Positions 17,777 to 26,512 of a stretch of DNA of 64,000 nucleotides are shown here, piece after piece. This stretch comes from Gemmataceae bacterium (GTDB lineage Bacteria; Planctomycetota; Planctomycetia; Gemmatales; Gemmataceae). Each line of letters starts with the position of its first letter. The first letter of the stretch is position 1. The notes beneath the pieces were generated by a model. The model made no database searches and was not told where the DNA came from. It saw only the letters and a list, made by a program, of their open reading frames with translations. Made by a program: the position numbers and the translations under genes. Where the stretch lies: NCBI GenBank assembly GCA_022842245.1, contig JALHPZ010000001.1:64001-128000 (forward strand). The letters run 5' to 3'.

Positions 17777-18322
17777 ATGTCCCCGCTCGAAATCCGACTC
17801 CTGCCGATCGATCGCCTCGTGCCCGCGCCGTACAACCCGCGCCGCCCACCGACCGCCAAGGCCCGCGCCAAATTGAAGGCCAGCCTCGCCGAGTTCGGTC
17901 TCGTCGAACCGCTCGTCTGGAACGCACGCACCGGCCACGTCGTCGGCGGGCACGCCCGGCTGGCGGTCCTGCGCGAGCTTGGCCACGCCGTCGTGCCCGT
18001 CTCCGTCGTCGACCTCGACGACGACCGCGAGCGGGCGCTCAACGTGGTGCTGAACAACCTGGAAGCGCAGGGCCGCTACGACCCCGACAAACTGAGGGAT
18101 CTGCTCGCGGGGCTGGGGGAATTGTGTCCGCTCTCGGGATTCGACGACGCGGAATTGCGGAACCTGAGGCTCGAACCGTTAGCGGACGCACTCGAACCGA
18201 TCGCCGCCGGCCGCGTGGAAGTGACGATCGTAACCGACGCGGCGGGGTACGATCGGGTCGCTGCGACGCTCGATCAACTGGTCCGCGAATTCGACCTCGA
18301 AACGCATGTGAGGCGGCTGTGA
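17777..18322 (+). CDS. ParB-like nuclease-domain protein
   Basis: In this 181-residue protein the N-terminal 90 residues are a ParB/sulfiredoxin-type domain: IDRLVPAPYNPRRP, FGLVEPLVWN and the signature GGHARLAVLRELG. It lacks the helix-turn-helix and dimerisation parts of chromosomal ParB, and no parA is adjacent. The C-terminal half is family-specific and includes EVTIVTDAAGYDRVAATLDQL, which could be a small ferredoxin-like domain. Stand-alone ParB-N proteins occur with phage methylases and as CTP/ATP-binding switches. Its job here is unknown. A GAGG lies five bases before the ATG. Confidence 0.82.
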   Translation: MSPLEIRLLPIDRLVPAPYNPRRPPTAKARAKLKASLAEFGLVEPLVWNARTGHVVGGHARLAVLRELGHAVVPVSVVDLDDDRERALNVVLNNLEAQGRYDPDKLRDLLAGLGELCPLSGFDDAELRNLRLEPLADALEPIAAGRVEVTIVTDAAGYDRVAATLDQLVREFDLETHVRRL

Positions 18323-18324
18323 GT

Positions 18325-20298
18325 TCAGCGGCTCAATTTGTCCGCGCCCGGGGCCGGCGTCTGGCCCACGGTCGCCATCGCCTTGCTCAGGAAATCGGTC
18401 GCGAGTTTCTGGATCTCGCGATCCACCGCCGCACAGGTCGCATCCCAGGCGTCCTGCGTGGTGCCGGCCTTGAACGGCTCGCAGCTCGTCTCGATGTACG
18501 CCTTCGCCTTCGGCTCCGTGCCGCTCGGCCGCAGGCACACCTTCGCCGAGACGCCGTCGACGGTCGCCAGCCGGAAGATCAGGAAGTTCCGCGCCGCCTT
18601 GTCGGTCTCGCCCTTGAACGGCCCCATGCGACCGGCTTCGTCCCGCAGGTCTTCGACCGAAACGACCTCGCGGCCCGCAATGGACTTCGGCGGATTCGAC
18701 CGCAGCGAATCCAGCATCTTCGCCATGTTGATCTTCCCCTCGAGGCCGGTCATCACGATGTTCACGACCTCGTTGCGGTAGTAGCCGAACTGGCGGTTGA
18801 TCGCGTTCAGGTAGTCGACGACGGTCTGGTTCTGGCGCTTCTGGAAGAGCGCGAGTTCGGCGAGGAGAAGCACGGCGCCGGCGGAGTCCTTGTCGCGCAG
18901 GGCGGCGGTGGTGATGATGCCGTGGCTTTCCTCGGTGGCGATGACGAAGTCGGCCGGGGTGCCTTTGATGTCGCCGTATTGTCCGAGGGTGTCGAGCTGG
19001 TGCAGGACGTCGGCGTGGTACTTGAAGCCGACGAGCAGGTCGTTGATGATCTGCGCGCCGAAGTGGCGGGCGATGCGCGTCTGCTGGCCGGTGCTGACTT
19101 CCGTCGTGATGACGATGGGGGAGGGCGGCAGGTCGCCGGCCGCGGCGAGGCGGGCGAGCTTGAAGTGCGCGAGCAGGGAACAGATTTCGTTGCCGGTGAG
19201 GTAGCGGAAGTTTCCGGAGCCGTCGGGTTGGTCGTTCGCCATGCCGCCGAGCCGGTCGGCGTCGGGATCGGTCGCGAGGAGGATGTGGGCCTTGTTCTCG
19301 CGCGCCACCTTTTCCGCACGATCGAGGCACTCCGGCACTTCCGGGTTCGGCGTCTTCGTCACGTTGGGGAACTGACCGTTCGGTTCGTCCTGCTCGGGTA
19401 CGCGGATGTAGTGGAACCCGGCGGCTTCCAGGGTCTCGCCGGCGCAGAATCCGCCGACGCCGTGCAGCGGCGTGAAGACCACGCGGATCTCGTCGGCGCG
19501 GGGTGGCGGCACGAGGCTCTGCTTGCGGCACAACTCGATGTAGGCGCGATGCGGCGCGTCGTCGAGGAAATGGACCTTGCCGGATTTCACCGCGTCCGCG
19601 AACGGGACGTGCTTGATCGCGGCGGCGCGGTCCACGAACTCGCTCATGAGCTGGTCTTCGGGCGGCACCGGCTGGGCACCGCGCTCGTCGTAGAACTTGC
19701 TGCCATTGTCGTCGGGCGGGTTGTGGCTGGCGGTCATGTTCAGGCCGCCGTGCGCCTTCAGGTGGCGGATGGTGAACGAGAGTTCCGGCGTGGCGACGAA
19801 GCGCTTGCTGTCCGTGGGCAGGATGTGCGCGTGGACGCCGTTGGCGGCGTAGACCCCGGCGGCGTGCTGGCAGAAGTCGCGGCTGGTGAGGTGCAACACG
19901 GGGTTCGGCAGAGTCTTGTCGTAGACGCCGCGCTTGTCCTCGAACTGGCGAACGTCGAACGCGAGGACGACGTGCAGGCGGGACTCGCCGGGGAATTTCG
20001 CTTTGAGGTAGTCGCAGTGGCCTTGGACGCTGGCACCGAGGGTCCAGAGGTTCATGCGGTTCGGGCCGATGCCGACCGCGCCGCGTCGGCCGCCGGTGCC
20101 GAACGGCATCACCTGATAAAAGGAATCGAGCAGTACCGACCACTTCCTGTCCGCGACGAGCTTCTCCAGTTGCGGCCGGTAGGCGGCGAAGTCCGGTTGC
20201 GTCAGCCAGGCGACGAGATTCTGCGCGGCCTTGGTTTTCAAGGCCGCGTCGGCGTCGATGGCTTGAAATCCGGCGGAGATCGTGGCGAACCAATCCAT
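18325..20298 (-). CDS. Phosphoglucomutase/phosphomannomutase family protein
   Basis: This 657-residue enzyme is longer than the usual 450-580. It has the substrate-entry motif MPFGTGGRRG (64-73), the phosphoserine loop TASHNPPDDNG with S191, the metal loop DPDADRLGG, the sugar-binding region EESHG, and the C-terminal phosphate-binding RPSGTEPKAKAY. It interconverts hexose 1- and 6-phosphates, supplying nucleotide sugars or glycogen. The extra length lies mostly in the last domain and in a variable insert after the metal loop. It converges with the ParB-like gene, with two bases between them. Confidence 0.93.
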   Translation of the reverse strand: MDWFATISAGFQAIDADAALKTKAAQNLVAWLTQPDFAAYRPQLEKLVADRKWSVLLDSFYQVMPFGTGGRRGAVGIGPNRMNLWTLGASVQGHCDYLKAKFPGESRLHVVLAFDVRQFEDKRGVYDKTLPNPVLHLTSRDFCQHAAGVYAANGVHAHILPTDSKRFVATPELSFTIRHLKAHGGLNMTASHNPPDDNGSKFYDERGAQPVPPEDQLMSEFVDRAAAIKHVPFADAVKSGKVHFLDDAPHRAYIELCRKQSLVPPPRADEIRVVFTPLHGVGGFCAGETLEAAGFHYIRVPEQDEPNGQFPNVTKTPNPEVPECLDRAEKVARENKAHILLATDPDADRLGGMANDQPDGSGNFRYLTGNEICSLLAHFKLARLAAAGDLPPSPIVITTEVSTGQQTRIARHFGAQIINDLLVGFKYHADVLHQLDTLGQYGDIKGTPADFVIATEESHGIITTAALRDKDSAGAVLLLAELALFQKRQNQTVVDYLNAINRQFGYYRNEVVNIVMTGLEGKINMAKMLDSLRSNPPKSIAGREVVSVEDLRDEAGRMGPFKGETDKAARNFLIFRLATVDGVSAKVCLRPSGTEPKAKAYIETSCEPFKAGTTQDAWDATCAAVDREIQKLATDFLSKAMATVGQTPAPGADKLSR

Positions 20299-20420
20299 GG
20301 GAGAGTCCCGGTGCGTGCAAGGTCTGGTGTTGGGATAGGTTGGGCGCGGCCCGCCGACAACGGATACCGATCGACCGGAACGCTACATTATCTCCGGCCC
20401 CCTCCGCCCGCGAGTCGTCC

Positions 20421-22346
20421 ATGAGCCAGCCGGTCCTGATCTGCGGGTTCGGGCGCGTCGGTGCGCGGATTCTCGACCACCTGCGCGCGGCGGGCGTTCC
20501 GGTCCATGTGATCTCGCAGAACGACGCGAACGACGAGCGGCTGAAGGACGTGGCCTTCTTCCCCGGCGATTGCCGTCGGCCGGAACTCCTCGAACGCGCG
20601 GGAGTGAAGACCGCCCGCGGCGTCGTCATCGTCACCAGCGACGACCTCGTGAACGTCTCCACCGCGTTGCTCGTGCGCCAACTCAATCCGGACGCGCGCA
20701 TCGTAGTGCGCATGTTCAACCAGAACCTGCTGCCGCGTCTGGGGGCCGCCGTCAAGAATACGATCGCGCTCTCGGTATCGGCCCTCACCGCGCCGCTCAT
20801 CGCGTTGACGGCGCTCACCGGCGATACGCTCGGCGCGTTCAAACTGGACGACCAGCCGCAGCAGGTGGCCGAGATTGACGTCGCCGACGGCTCGGCCCTC
20901 CTCGGCACGCGGCTGAACGACCTCGCGCGAAGGTACAAGCTCCTGATCCTCTCGCATACGACGCGGGACGGTTCGCCACGGCTTTGGGCCACGCTGCCCG
21001 GGAATACGGTGCTCTCGGTCGGCGATCGTGTCGTCGCGTGCGGCCGCCCGGAAGACCTCGCACCGCTGCTCACCGGCGAGGCGAATGAACTGATCGGCGG
21101 CCTACGTTGGGCCGGTTGGTTCCGACGTCAATTCCGCACCGTCGTCCGCACGCTCGGAGCCATTGATCGGTCAGTCCAGTTCACGAGTCTCGGCCTGCTG
21201 CTCACGCTCTTCATCAGTACACTGGTGTTCCGTTTCGGAATGAACACCGGTTGGGCGGATGGTCTGTATCAGACGGTGAGTATCGTGGCGACGGGCGGCG
21301 ACCTGCACGCCGAGAAGCAGGAGCCGTGGGCCAAGGTGTTCGTCAGCGGATTGAAGATCGCCGGAGCGGCGCTGCTGGCGATCTTCACGGCGATCTTCAC
21401 GCAGTATTTCATCCGCGCGAAGCTTGGCGGCGCCTTCGAGGCGCGGCGTGTGCCGGACGGCGGGCACATCATCGTCTGCGGCCTCGGCAATGTCGGCTTC
21501 CGGTGCGTCGAGGAACTGGTTCGGTTGGGGCACAAGGTTGCCGCCATCGAGACGGTCAACGACAACCCGTTTGCCGAGACGGTCCGCCGGCTCGGATCGG
21601 CGGTCATCATCGGCGATGCGACGGTGCCGGCGGTGTTGCAGCTCGCGCGGGTCGGCACGGCTCGCGCCGTGATCGCCGCGACCGAATCGGAATTGAAGAA
21701 CCTTGAGATCGGCTTGCTTGTTCGCGAGGCCAATCCGAACCAGCGCGTGGTGGTGCGGCTGACGGAACCAACCTTCGCGGCGGCGGCGCGCGAGGCGGCC
21801 GGCATCCAGCACGCCGTCTCGGTGCCCGCGCTCGCCGCGCCGGCGTTCGCCGCCGCCCTTTATGGCGACCGCGTCCAGACGATCGTCACGGTCGGCGGCC
21901 GCGCACTCGGCATCGTCGAATTGACCGTCCAGCCGAACGATCCCTGCCTTCACGAACAATCGTTGATGGCGACGATGATCGACTATGGTTTCCTCCCGAT
22001 CGGGCTGGCCGGCAAACCGTCGTTTGCGGTCGAAGGGTTGCCGAAATCCTTGCGGTTGAAGGCCGGAGATAAACTCACCGTCGTCGCGGAACTCGCGGAC
22101 CTGGAACGACTCGTGCGCCGCGAACCGGCACCGGCGGACCGCCGCGTCGTCGTGCAGTCGTATCCGCTCTCCGCGCGGGAACCGCTACTCGCGATCGCGC
22201 GTACCTGCGCCGCCGAACCCCTGGAACAGCTTCCGCCCGCGCCGTTCGTGCTGGCTCGCGGTTTGACGCGCGGCGCGGCGGCGGAGTTGGCGGCACTAGT
22301 GGCGCGCGAGAAGGTGGAAACCGACGAAGTGCCGGATCAGGACTGA
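20421..22346 (+). CDS. Double-RCK potassium-channel-like protein (TrkA-N domains flanking a 2-TM pore)
   Basis: In this 641-residue protein residues 1-210 form a TrkA-N/RCK unit with NAD motif CGFGRVGARILDHL. About 240-330 has two membrane helices (FTSLGLLLTLFISTLVF and FVSGLKIAGAALLAIFTAIF) around a pore loop TVSIVATGGD. Then comes a second RCK unit with CGLGNVGFRCVEEL. The pore loop lacks TVGYG, the K+ selectivity signature; S-I-V-A-T-G-G-D stands in its place. Most likely a ligand-gated cation channel or transport regulator at the inner membrane. The kdp operon a few kb away makes a role in K+ balance attractive. The ATG 20421 gives the canonical Rossmann N-terminus. Confidence 0.85.
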   Translation: MSQPVLICGFGRVGARILDHLRAAGVPVHVISQNDANDERLKDVAFFPGDCRRPELLERAGVKTARGVVIVTSDDLVNVSTALLVRQLNPDARIVVRMFNQNLLPRLGAAVKNTIALSVSALTAPLIALTALTGDTLGAFKLDDQPQQVAEIDVADGSALLGTRLNDLARRYKLLILSHTTRDGSPRLWATLPGNTVLSVGDRVVACGRPEDLAPLLTGEANELIGGLRWAGWFRRQFRTVVRTLGAIDRSVQFTSLGLLLTLFISTLVFRFGMNTGWADGLYQTVSIVATGGDLHAEKQEPWAKVFVSGLKIAGAALLAIFTAIFTQYFIRAKLGGAFEARRVPDGGHIIVCGLGNVGFRCVEELVRLGHKVAAIETVNDNPFAETVRRLGSAVIIGDATVPAVLQLARVGTARAVIAATESELKNLEIGLLVREANPNQRVVVRLTEPTFAAAAREAAGIQHAVSVPALAAPAFAAALYGDRVQTIVTVGGRALGIVELTVQPNDPCLHEQSLMATMIDYGFLPIGLAGKPSFAVEGLPKSLRLKAGDKLTVVAELADLERLVRREPAPADRRVVVQSYPLSAREPLLAIARTCAAEPLEQLPPAPFVLARGLTRGAAAELAALVAREKVETDEVPDQD

Positions 22347-23248
22347 AGTTTCGCGAGTGCGACGGCGACGTCGGCGGCGAGACGGGCGTTGTTGACGATG
22401 AGTGCGCGGTTGGCGGCGAGCGTCTTGCCGCCGGTCAGTTCGGCGAGCCGTGCGAGGAGGAACGGCGTCACGTCGGCGCCGTGGACGCGTTCGGCGGTCG
22501 CATCGAGTTCGGCTTCCGCCAGGGCGCGGTTAAAGCTCTCGGCATCGACGGCCAGGTCCGGGGGGCAGGGCTGTGCGAGCAACGCGCCCCGGCCGCCCAT
22601 GCGCACGTGCGCCGCGAAGGTCGCCGCCGCCTGTGCCGCGGTCTCAACGCGCGCCGACACCGCGCCGGAGTAGCCGGCGGTGTAGAACGTCGGGAATTCG
22701 TCGGTCTGGAAACCGAGGACGGGCACGCCGTGGGTTTCCAGGATTTCGAGGGTGCGGGGGAGGTCGAGGATGCTCTTCGCCCCGGAACAGACGACGAGGA
22801 CGGGGGTGCGGCCGAGTTCGAGCAGGTCGGCGGAGATGTCGAATTCCGATTCGCGGTGGGCGCCGCCGATGCCTCCGGTGGCGAAGGTGCGGATGCCGGC
22901 CGACTGCGCCAGTGCCATGGTCGCGGACACGGTGGTCGCGGCGGTGCGGCCGAGCGCGACTGCGGGCGCGAGATCGCGGCGGCCGGCTTTGTGAATCGGA
23001 CCTCCGCGGGCGATCCGTTCGAGTTCGGCGGCGGTCAACCCGACGGTGGGTCGGCCGTCGAGCACGGCGATCGTTGCCGGCACGGCGCCCCGCTCGCGCA
23101 CGGCGGTTTCCGCCTCCCGCGCCGTCTCCAGGTTTGCCGGCCATGGCAGCCCGTGCGCGATCAGCGTCGATTCGAGCGCGACCGTCGGCCGTCCGGCACT
23201 GACGGCTTCCCGAACCTCGTCCGCCACCGCCAGCCATTTCGCATCCAT
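22337..23248 (-). CDS. psuG: Pseudouridine-5'-phosphate glycosidase (PsuG/IndA family)
   Basis: This 303-residue protein shows the family hallmarks ALESTLIAHGLPWPAN, AVLDGRPTVGL, GGIGGAHRE, CSGAKSILDLPRTLEILET, GFQTDEFPTFYT and NRALIVNNARLAADVAVAL. The enzyme cleaves pseudouridine 5'-phosphate to uracil and ribose 5-phosphate with a metal ion and an active-site Lys (GAKSILD). The usual partner kinase psuK is not adjacent. GGGAG precedes the ATG at 23248. Its 3' end overlaps the end of the channel gene by ten bases, tail to tail. Confidence 0.92.
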   Translation of the reverse strand: MDAKWLAVADEVREAVSAGRPTVALESTLIAHGLPWPANLETAREAETAVRERGAVPATIAVLDGRPTVGLTAAELERIARGGPIHKAGRRDLAPAVALGRTAATTVSATMALAQSAGIRTFATGGIGGAHRESEFDISADLLELGRTPVLVVCSGAKSILDLPRTLEILETHGVPVLGFQTDEFPTFYTAGYSGAVSARVETAAQAAATFAAHVRMGGRGALLAQPCPPDLAVDAESFNRALAEAELDATAERVHGADVTPFLLARLAELTGGKTLAANRALIVNNARLAADVAVALAKLQS

Positions 23249-23290
23249 CCGAACTCCCGGCAATCGACAACGGGCCGCCTACCCGACATA

Positions 23291-24778
23291 ATGCCGAAGA
23301 TGGTGGACAACGACGAGACGCCGACGGCGATTTTCCTGCCGACGCCGGCCCTGGTGTTGCGATGGGTCGCGGCCGCGGGCGACGCACCGTGGTTCCCGTC
23401 CCGCCATGCCCGCGAACACGCCGTCCCGCGCGACGCCCTCGACGTACCGCTCGCGGCCTTGCGCGACGCCGGACTGATTCGCGTCCGCGACTGGGTGAAA
23501 GGCCTCGGGCAGGGTTATAGTGTCACGCCCGAAGGCAGCGAGTGCCTCAAGGATTCCGCTTTGCTGGCTCGCAGCCTGGCGCATCCTCGTGGCGAACGGG
23601 AACCCGAACCGGTGCCCACGACCTTCGAACGAGGCGAGGAGGCACGCGAAGCCCTGCTCGAACCCCGGCCGCCCGTCGCGGTTCCCGCTCTGATCGTCGC
23701 CAACGTCTTTTGGTTCCTCGTCGGCTTTGTCATCGCCGTGAACGCCGGCCGCTCCGGCAACGCCTACCTCGCCACCGGCGACGTCGGCCTCCTCCAGCGA
23801 CTCGGTACCGTGTCGGGATACGACCTCCTTCGCGGCGAATGGTGGCGGCTCCTCACCTGGGCCTTCGTCCACAACGGCGTCCTCCACCTCCTCCTCAACA
23901 TGTACGCCCTCGCCAGTGTCGGCGGGGTCACGGAATCGATCTGGGGACTTCGCCGTTTCGTTGTTCTCTATGTTGCCAGTGCGATCGGTGCCGGCTGCCT
24001 CGCCATGGCCATCCACCCCGCCGCCATCGGAGCCGGGGCCTCGGGCGCATTCTGGGGACTCATGTGCTCGCTCCTCGCCTGGCTCTGGCTCAATCGTCAA
24101 CACCTCCCGCCGGCCATGGTTGCCCGCTGGCTGCGCCAGATCGGCATCCTCTTCGCCATTAGTTTCGCCGTCAGCTTCGCCCCCGGTGTCAGTTGGGCGG
24201 GGCACTTCGGCGGGGGGCTCGTCGGCTTCGCCGTCGGCTCGTTGTTCGTCGTTGCGAAACGCCTCCGCCGCGCCGGCCGCTGGATCGCCCTCGCCCTCAC
24301 CAGCGTCCTTGTCGTTGCCTGCATTGCCGGGCTTGTGGTGCAATCCCATCGCAGCCACGAGTGGATCCAGGTCCGCGTCATCGATTACATTCGGCACCGG
24401 AACGCCTACGCGAAGGCGATCGAACCGGCGATGAAGCCGATCCAACCCGGGCCCGTCGAAGCGCTGTACCGGCAGACGATGGACGTGGTGCACCTTGGTG
24501 CCCGGAAGCCGGACTTGCCGGCGAAAGCGCGGCAACTGCGGGACGATGCCGCCGGCTTCGCCGAGTTCGTGCGAAAACAACCTCGCCCGGCGCCAATCCC
24601 CGAGGAATTAGGCCGGAAATATGTCGACTATGCCGCCGCCGTGGGGTACCTGGCCGAGGCGATGCTCGAAATCCTTGAGAATCCGGCCACCGATCCGGGC
24701 AAGTTGAAGGAACGGAAACGGATCGTCGGTGAGCGGCGCGACGCCTTCAACCAAACCGAAAAACTCGAGTTTCGATGA
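23291..24778 (+). CDS. Rhomboid-family intramembrane serine protease with N-terminal extension
   Basis: In this 495-residue protein residues 1-125 are soluble and include a winged-helix-like stretch (ALRDAGLIRVRDWVKGLGQG, YSVTPEGSECL). The rhomboid core (about 130-340) has WWRLLTWAFVHNGVLHLLLN, the nucleophile S251 in GASGAFWG and the partner H305 in GHFGGG. About 360-495 is a helical cytoplasmic or periplasmic tail. It cleaves membrane-spanning substrates, which are unknown here. It is divergent from psuG (42 bases between starts), and its stop overlaps the next ATG as ATGA, so it forms a coupled pair with the hydrolase. Confidence 0.93.
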   Translation: MPKMVDNDETPTAIFLPTPALVLRWVAAAGDAPWFPSRHAREHAVPRDALDVPLAALRDAGLIRVRDWVKGLGQGYSVTPEGSECLKDSALLARSLAHPRGEREPEPVPTTFERGEEAREALLEPRPPVAVPALIVANVFWFLVGFVIAVNAGRSGNAYLATGDVGLLQRLGTVSGYDLLRGEWWRLLTWAFVHNGVLHLLLNMYALASVGGVTESIWGLRRFVVLYVASAIGAGCLAMAIHPAAIGAGASGAFWGLMCSLLAWLWLNRQHLPPAMVARWLRQIGILFAISFAVSFAPGVSWAGHFGGGLVGFAVGSLFVVAKRLRRAGRWIALALTSVLVVACIAGLVVQSHRSHEWIQVRVIDYIRHRNAYAKAIEPAMKPIQPGPVEALYRQTMDVVHLGARKPDLPAKARQLRDDAAGFAEFVRKQPRPAPIPEELGRKYVDYAAAVGYLAEAMLEILENPATDPGKLKERKRIVGERRDAFNQTEKLEFR

Positions 24779-25635
24779 CATCGCACACCGTAACTGCAGC
24801 CGAACTGGCCGCCGCGACCGCGCGTTTCGACCGGGAAGCCGTCTGGGGGATGTGCCGCACGCCGGGCTACTCCATGCGCTACGCCGTCTGGGGCGATGCG
24901 CCGCGTACGCTCGTGGTCGTCCACGGGCTATGCGATCTCGCCCGTTCCTTTGCCATGGTGATGGGCAACCTGCTGGACGACTTCCGATGCGTCGCCGTCG
25001 AACTGCCCAACGGCAAGGACGACGACGCGGTGCTCGGCATCTATCGGCATGAGCATTACTCGCGCGACCTCCTCGCCCTGCTCGACCACCTGAATCTGGA
25101 TCGCGTCGACCTGCTTGGCTCATCGTTCGGTTCGACAATCTCCCTGCGAACGGCGGCGCTGGCGCCGGATCGGCTGAACCGCATTGTCTTGCAAGGCGGG
25201 TTCGCCCGTCGGCCGCTCATCCGCATCGAACGCGGCCTCGCACGGCTCGGCCGCTACTGGCCCTGGCGCATGGGGCAACTCCCGATTCGCGAGGCGGTCA
25301 TGCGCAAGCTGGAATCACCCGCGTTCGTGACGGCACCGCGGGAACCGTTTGACTTCCTGATCGAATGCAGCGGGCAGACGCCGGTCCGGGCCGCGTCGCG
25401 CCGGGCGTTGATTCTGGACAAGCTCGACCTGCGGCCGTTGCTGCCGAAGGTGCGGTGCCCGGTGTTGATGATCGGCGGGGACCGCGATACGATCGTGCCG
25501 CGGCGGTACGAGGCGGAGGTGGAGGCCGGTGTGCCGGACGTGCGGAGGGTGGAGTTCGCGCCGTGCGGGCACTACCCGCAATACACGCATCCGACGATGA
25601 TGGCGGACGCGATGCGGGAGTGGCTGTTGAAATGA
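24775..25635 (+). CDS. Alpha/beta hydrolase
   Basis: This 286-residue protein has the alpha/beta-hydrolase fold: oxyanion motif VVVHGLCD, the nucleophile elbow GSSFGS with S117, the acid Asp in GGDRDTIVP, and the base His in APCGHYPQYTHP. The substrate cannot be told; the family covers esterases, lipases and peptidases. No signal peptide. It is translationally coupled to the rhomboid gene by ATGA overlap and followed by a strong hairpin. Confidence 0.9.
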   Translation: MTSHTVTAAELAAATARFDREAVWGMCRTPGYSMRYAVWGDAPRTLVVVHGLCDLARSFAMVMGNLLDDFRCVAVELPNGKDDDAVLGIYRHEHYSRDLLALLDHLNLDRVDLLGSSFGSTISLRTAALAPDRLNRIVLQGGFARRPLIRIERGLARLGRYWPWRMGQLPIREAVMRKLESPAFVTAPREPFDFLIECSGQTPVRAASRRALILDKLDLRPLLPKVRCPVLMIGGDRDTIVPRRYEAEVEAGVPDVRRVEFAPCGHYPQYTHPTMMADAMREWLLK

Positions 25636-25664
25636 AGCGGGCGAGCCATTCGGCTCGCCCGCTT
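25635..25664. terminator. Bidirectional hairpin between convergent genes
   Basis: A perfect 13-base stem (AAGCGGGCGAGCC at 25635-25647, its complement at 25652-25664) with loop ATTC. It lies between the hydrolase stop (25633-25635) and the rplT stop (25682) and would serve both converging transcripts. No long T tract follows on either strand, so its strength as an intrinsic terminator is uncertain. Confidence 0.75.
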
Positions 25665-25681
25665 GCGAATGACCCGAAGTC

Positions 25682-26041
25682 TCACTTCTTGATGGCGTTC
25701 TTGGCGAGCGCGACAAGTTGGTCGAACGCGGCCGGATCGTGGATCGCGATTTCCGAGAGCGCCTTGCGGTCGAGCATGACCATGGCGAGTTGCAGGCCGT
25801 GCATGAACTCGCTGTACCGCAGGCCGCGCATCCGGCAGGCGGCGTTGATGCGGATGATCCAGAGCTGGCGGAACTCGCGCTTCTTGGCGCGGCGGTCGCG
25901 GAAGGCGTACGCCCGCGCCCGCAGGAGTGTCGAGATCGATTGCCGGTACAGGTTGTGCCGGCTGAGGCGGAAGCCCTTGGTGAGCTTGCGCGTCCGTTTC
26001 CGTCGCAGTGCCGTCGTCTTGCCGCTACCCGCGCGAACCAT
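25682..26041 (-). CDS. rplT: 50S ribosomal protein L20
   Basis: This 119-residue protein has the L20 pattern: basic N-terminus with RKRTRKLTKGFRLSRHNLYRQS, AYAFRDRRAKKREFRQLWIIRINAACR, and GLRYSEFMHGL. It binds 23S rRNA early in assembly and in many bacteria represses its own operon. It lies 51 bases downstream of rpmI. Confidence 0.97.
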   Translation of the reverse strand: MVRAGSGKTTALRRKRTRKLTKGFRLSRHNLYRQSISTLLRARAYAFRDRRAKKREFRQLWIIRINAACRMRGLRYSEFMHGLQLAMVMLDRKALSEIAIHDPAAFDQLVALAKNAIKK

Positions 26042-26092
26042 GGCCAGTATCCCCTGATTTCAAGTGTTTTGGTGATCGAACGAGTCGGTGGA

Positions 26093-26293
26093 TTAGTATT
26101 CGCCCATCGCGATGAGGTACTTCTTGACGATCGCCCCGGTGGTGATCGACGTGCCGCGCAGCTGCCGGCGCTGCTTGGCGGTGAAGTGGGCGTTCAGGTG
26201 GCGCTTGCCGCATATGCCGTGCTTGAGCTTGCCGGTGGCGGTGCGCCGGATCCGTTTCAGGACCGACTTGTTCGTCTTGTTCTTCTTGGCCAT
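26093..26293 (-). CDS. rpmI: 50S ribosomal protein L35
   Basis: This 66-residue protein begins MAKKNKTNKSVLKRIRRTATGK and includes GKRHLNAHFTAKQRRQLRG, the L35 signature. The start at 26293 gives the standard length. infC, usually just upstream, is absent: rsmH starts divergently 219 bases away. The intervening bases (26294-26512) must hold the rpmI-rplT promoter and possibly an L20-binding leader, but I could not define a structure. Confidence 0.96.
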   Translation of the reverse strand: MAKKNKTNKSVLKRIRRTATGKLKHGICGKRHLNAHFTAKQRRQLRGTSITTGAIVKKYLIAMGEY

Positions 26294-26512
26294 GGTACTC
26301 TCCGTGGTGAGGGGCGTCGGCGGAGCCGGCGTCTTGGGGCCCCCAGGCACTGGGGCGCGGCCGGACCATCCGGCGGCGCAGCGGGGACGCGAAGTCCCGT
26401 GCAATCAGGAAAGTCTTTCTAGGAATCGAACCGCCGCGCGAGAAGAGAATCGGTACGATTTTTCGAAGCGGTCGCTGTTCACTCCGCCTTGACCGGTTTA
26501 CCGAATTACCTT

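Noticed and set aside
22481..23290. Long plus-strand extension upstream of the rhomboid gene
   Set aside because: It runs antisense through psuG, whose motifs are clear on the other strand; the rhomboid start at 23291 fits the gap between the divergent genes.
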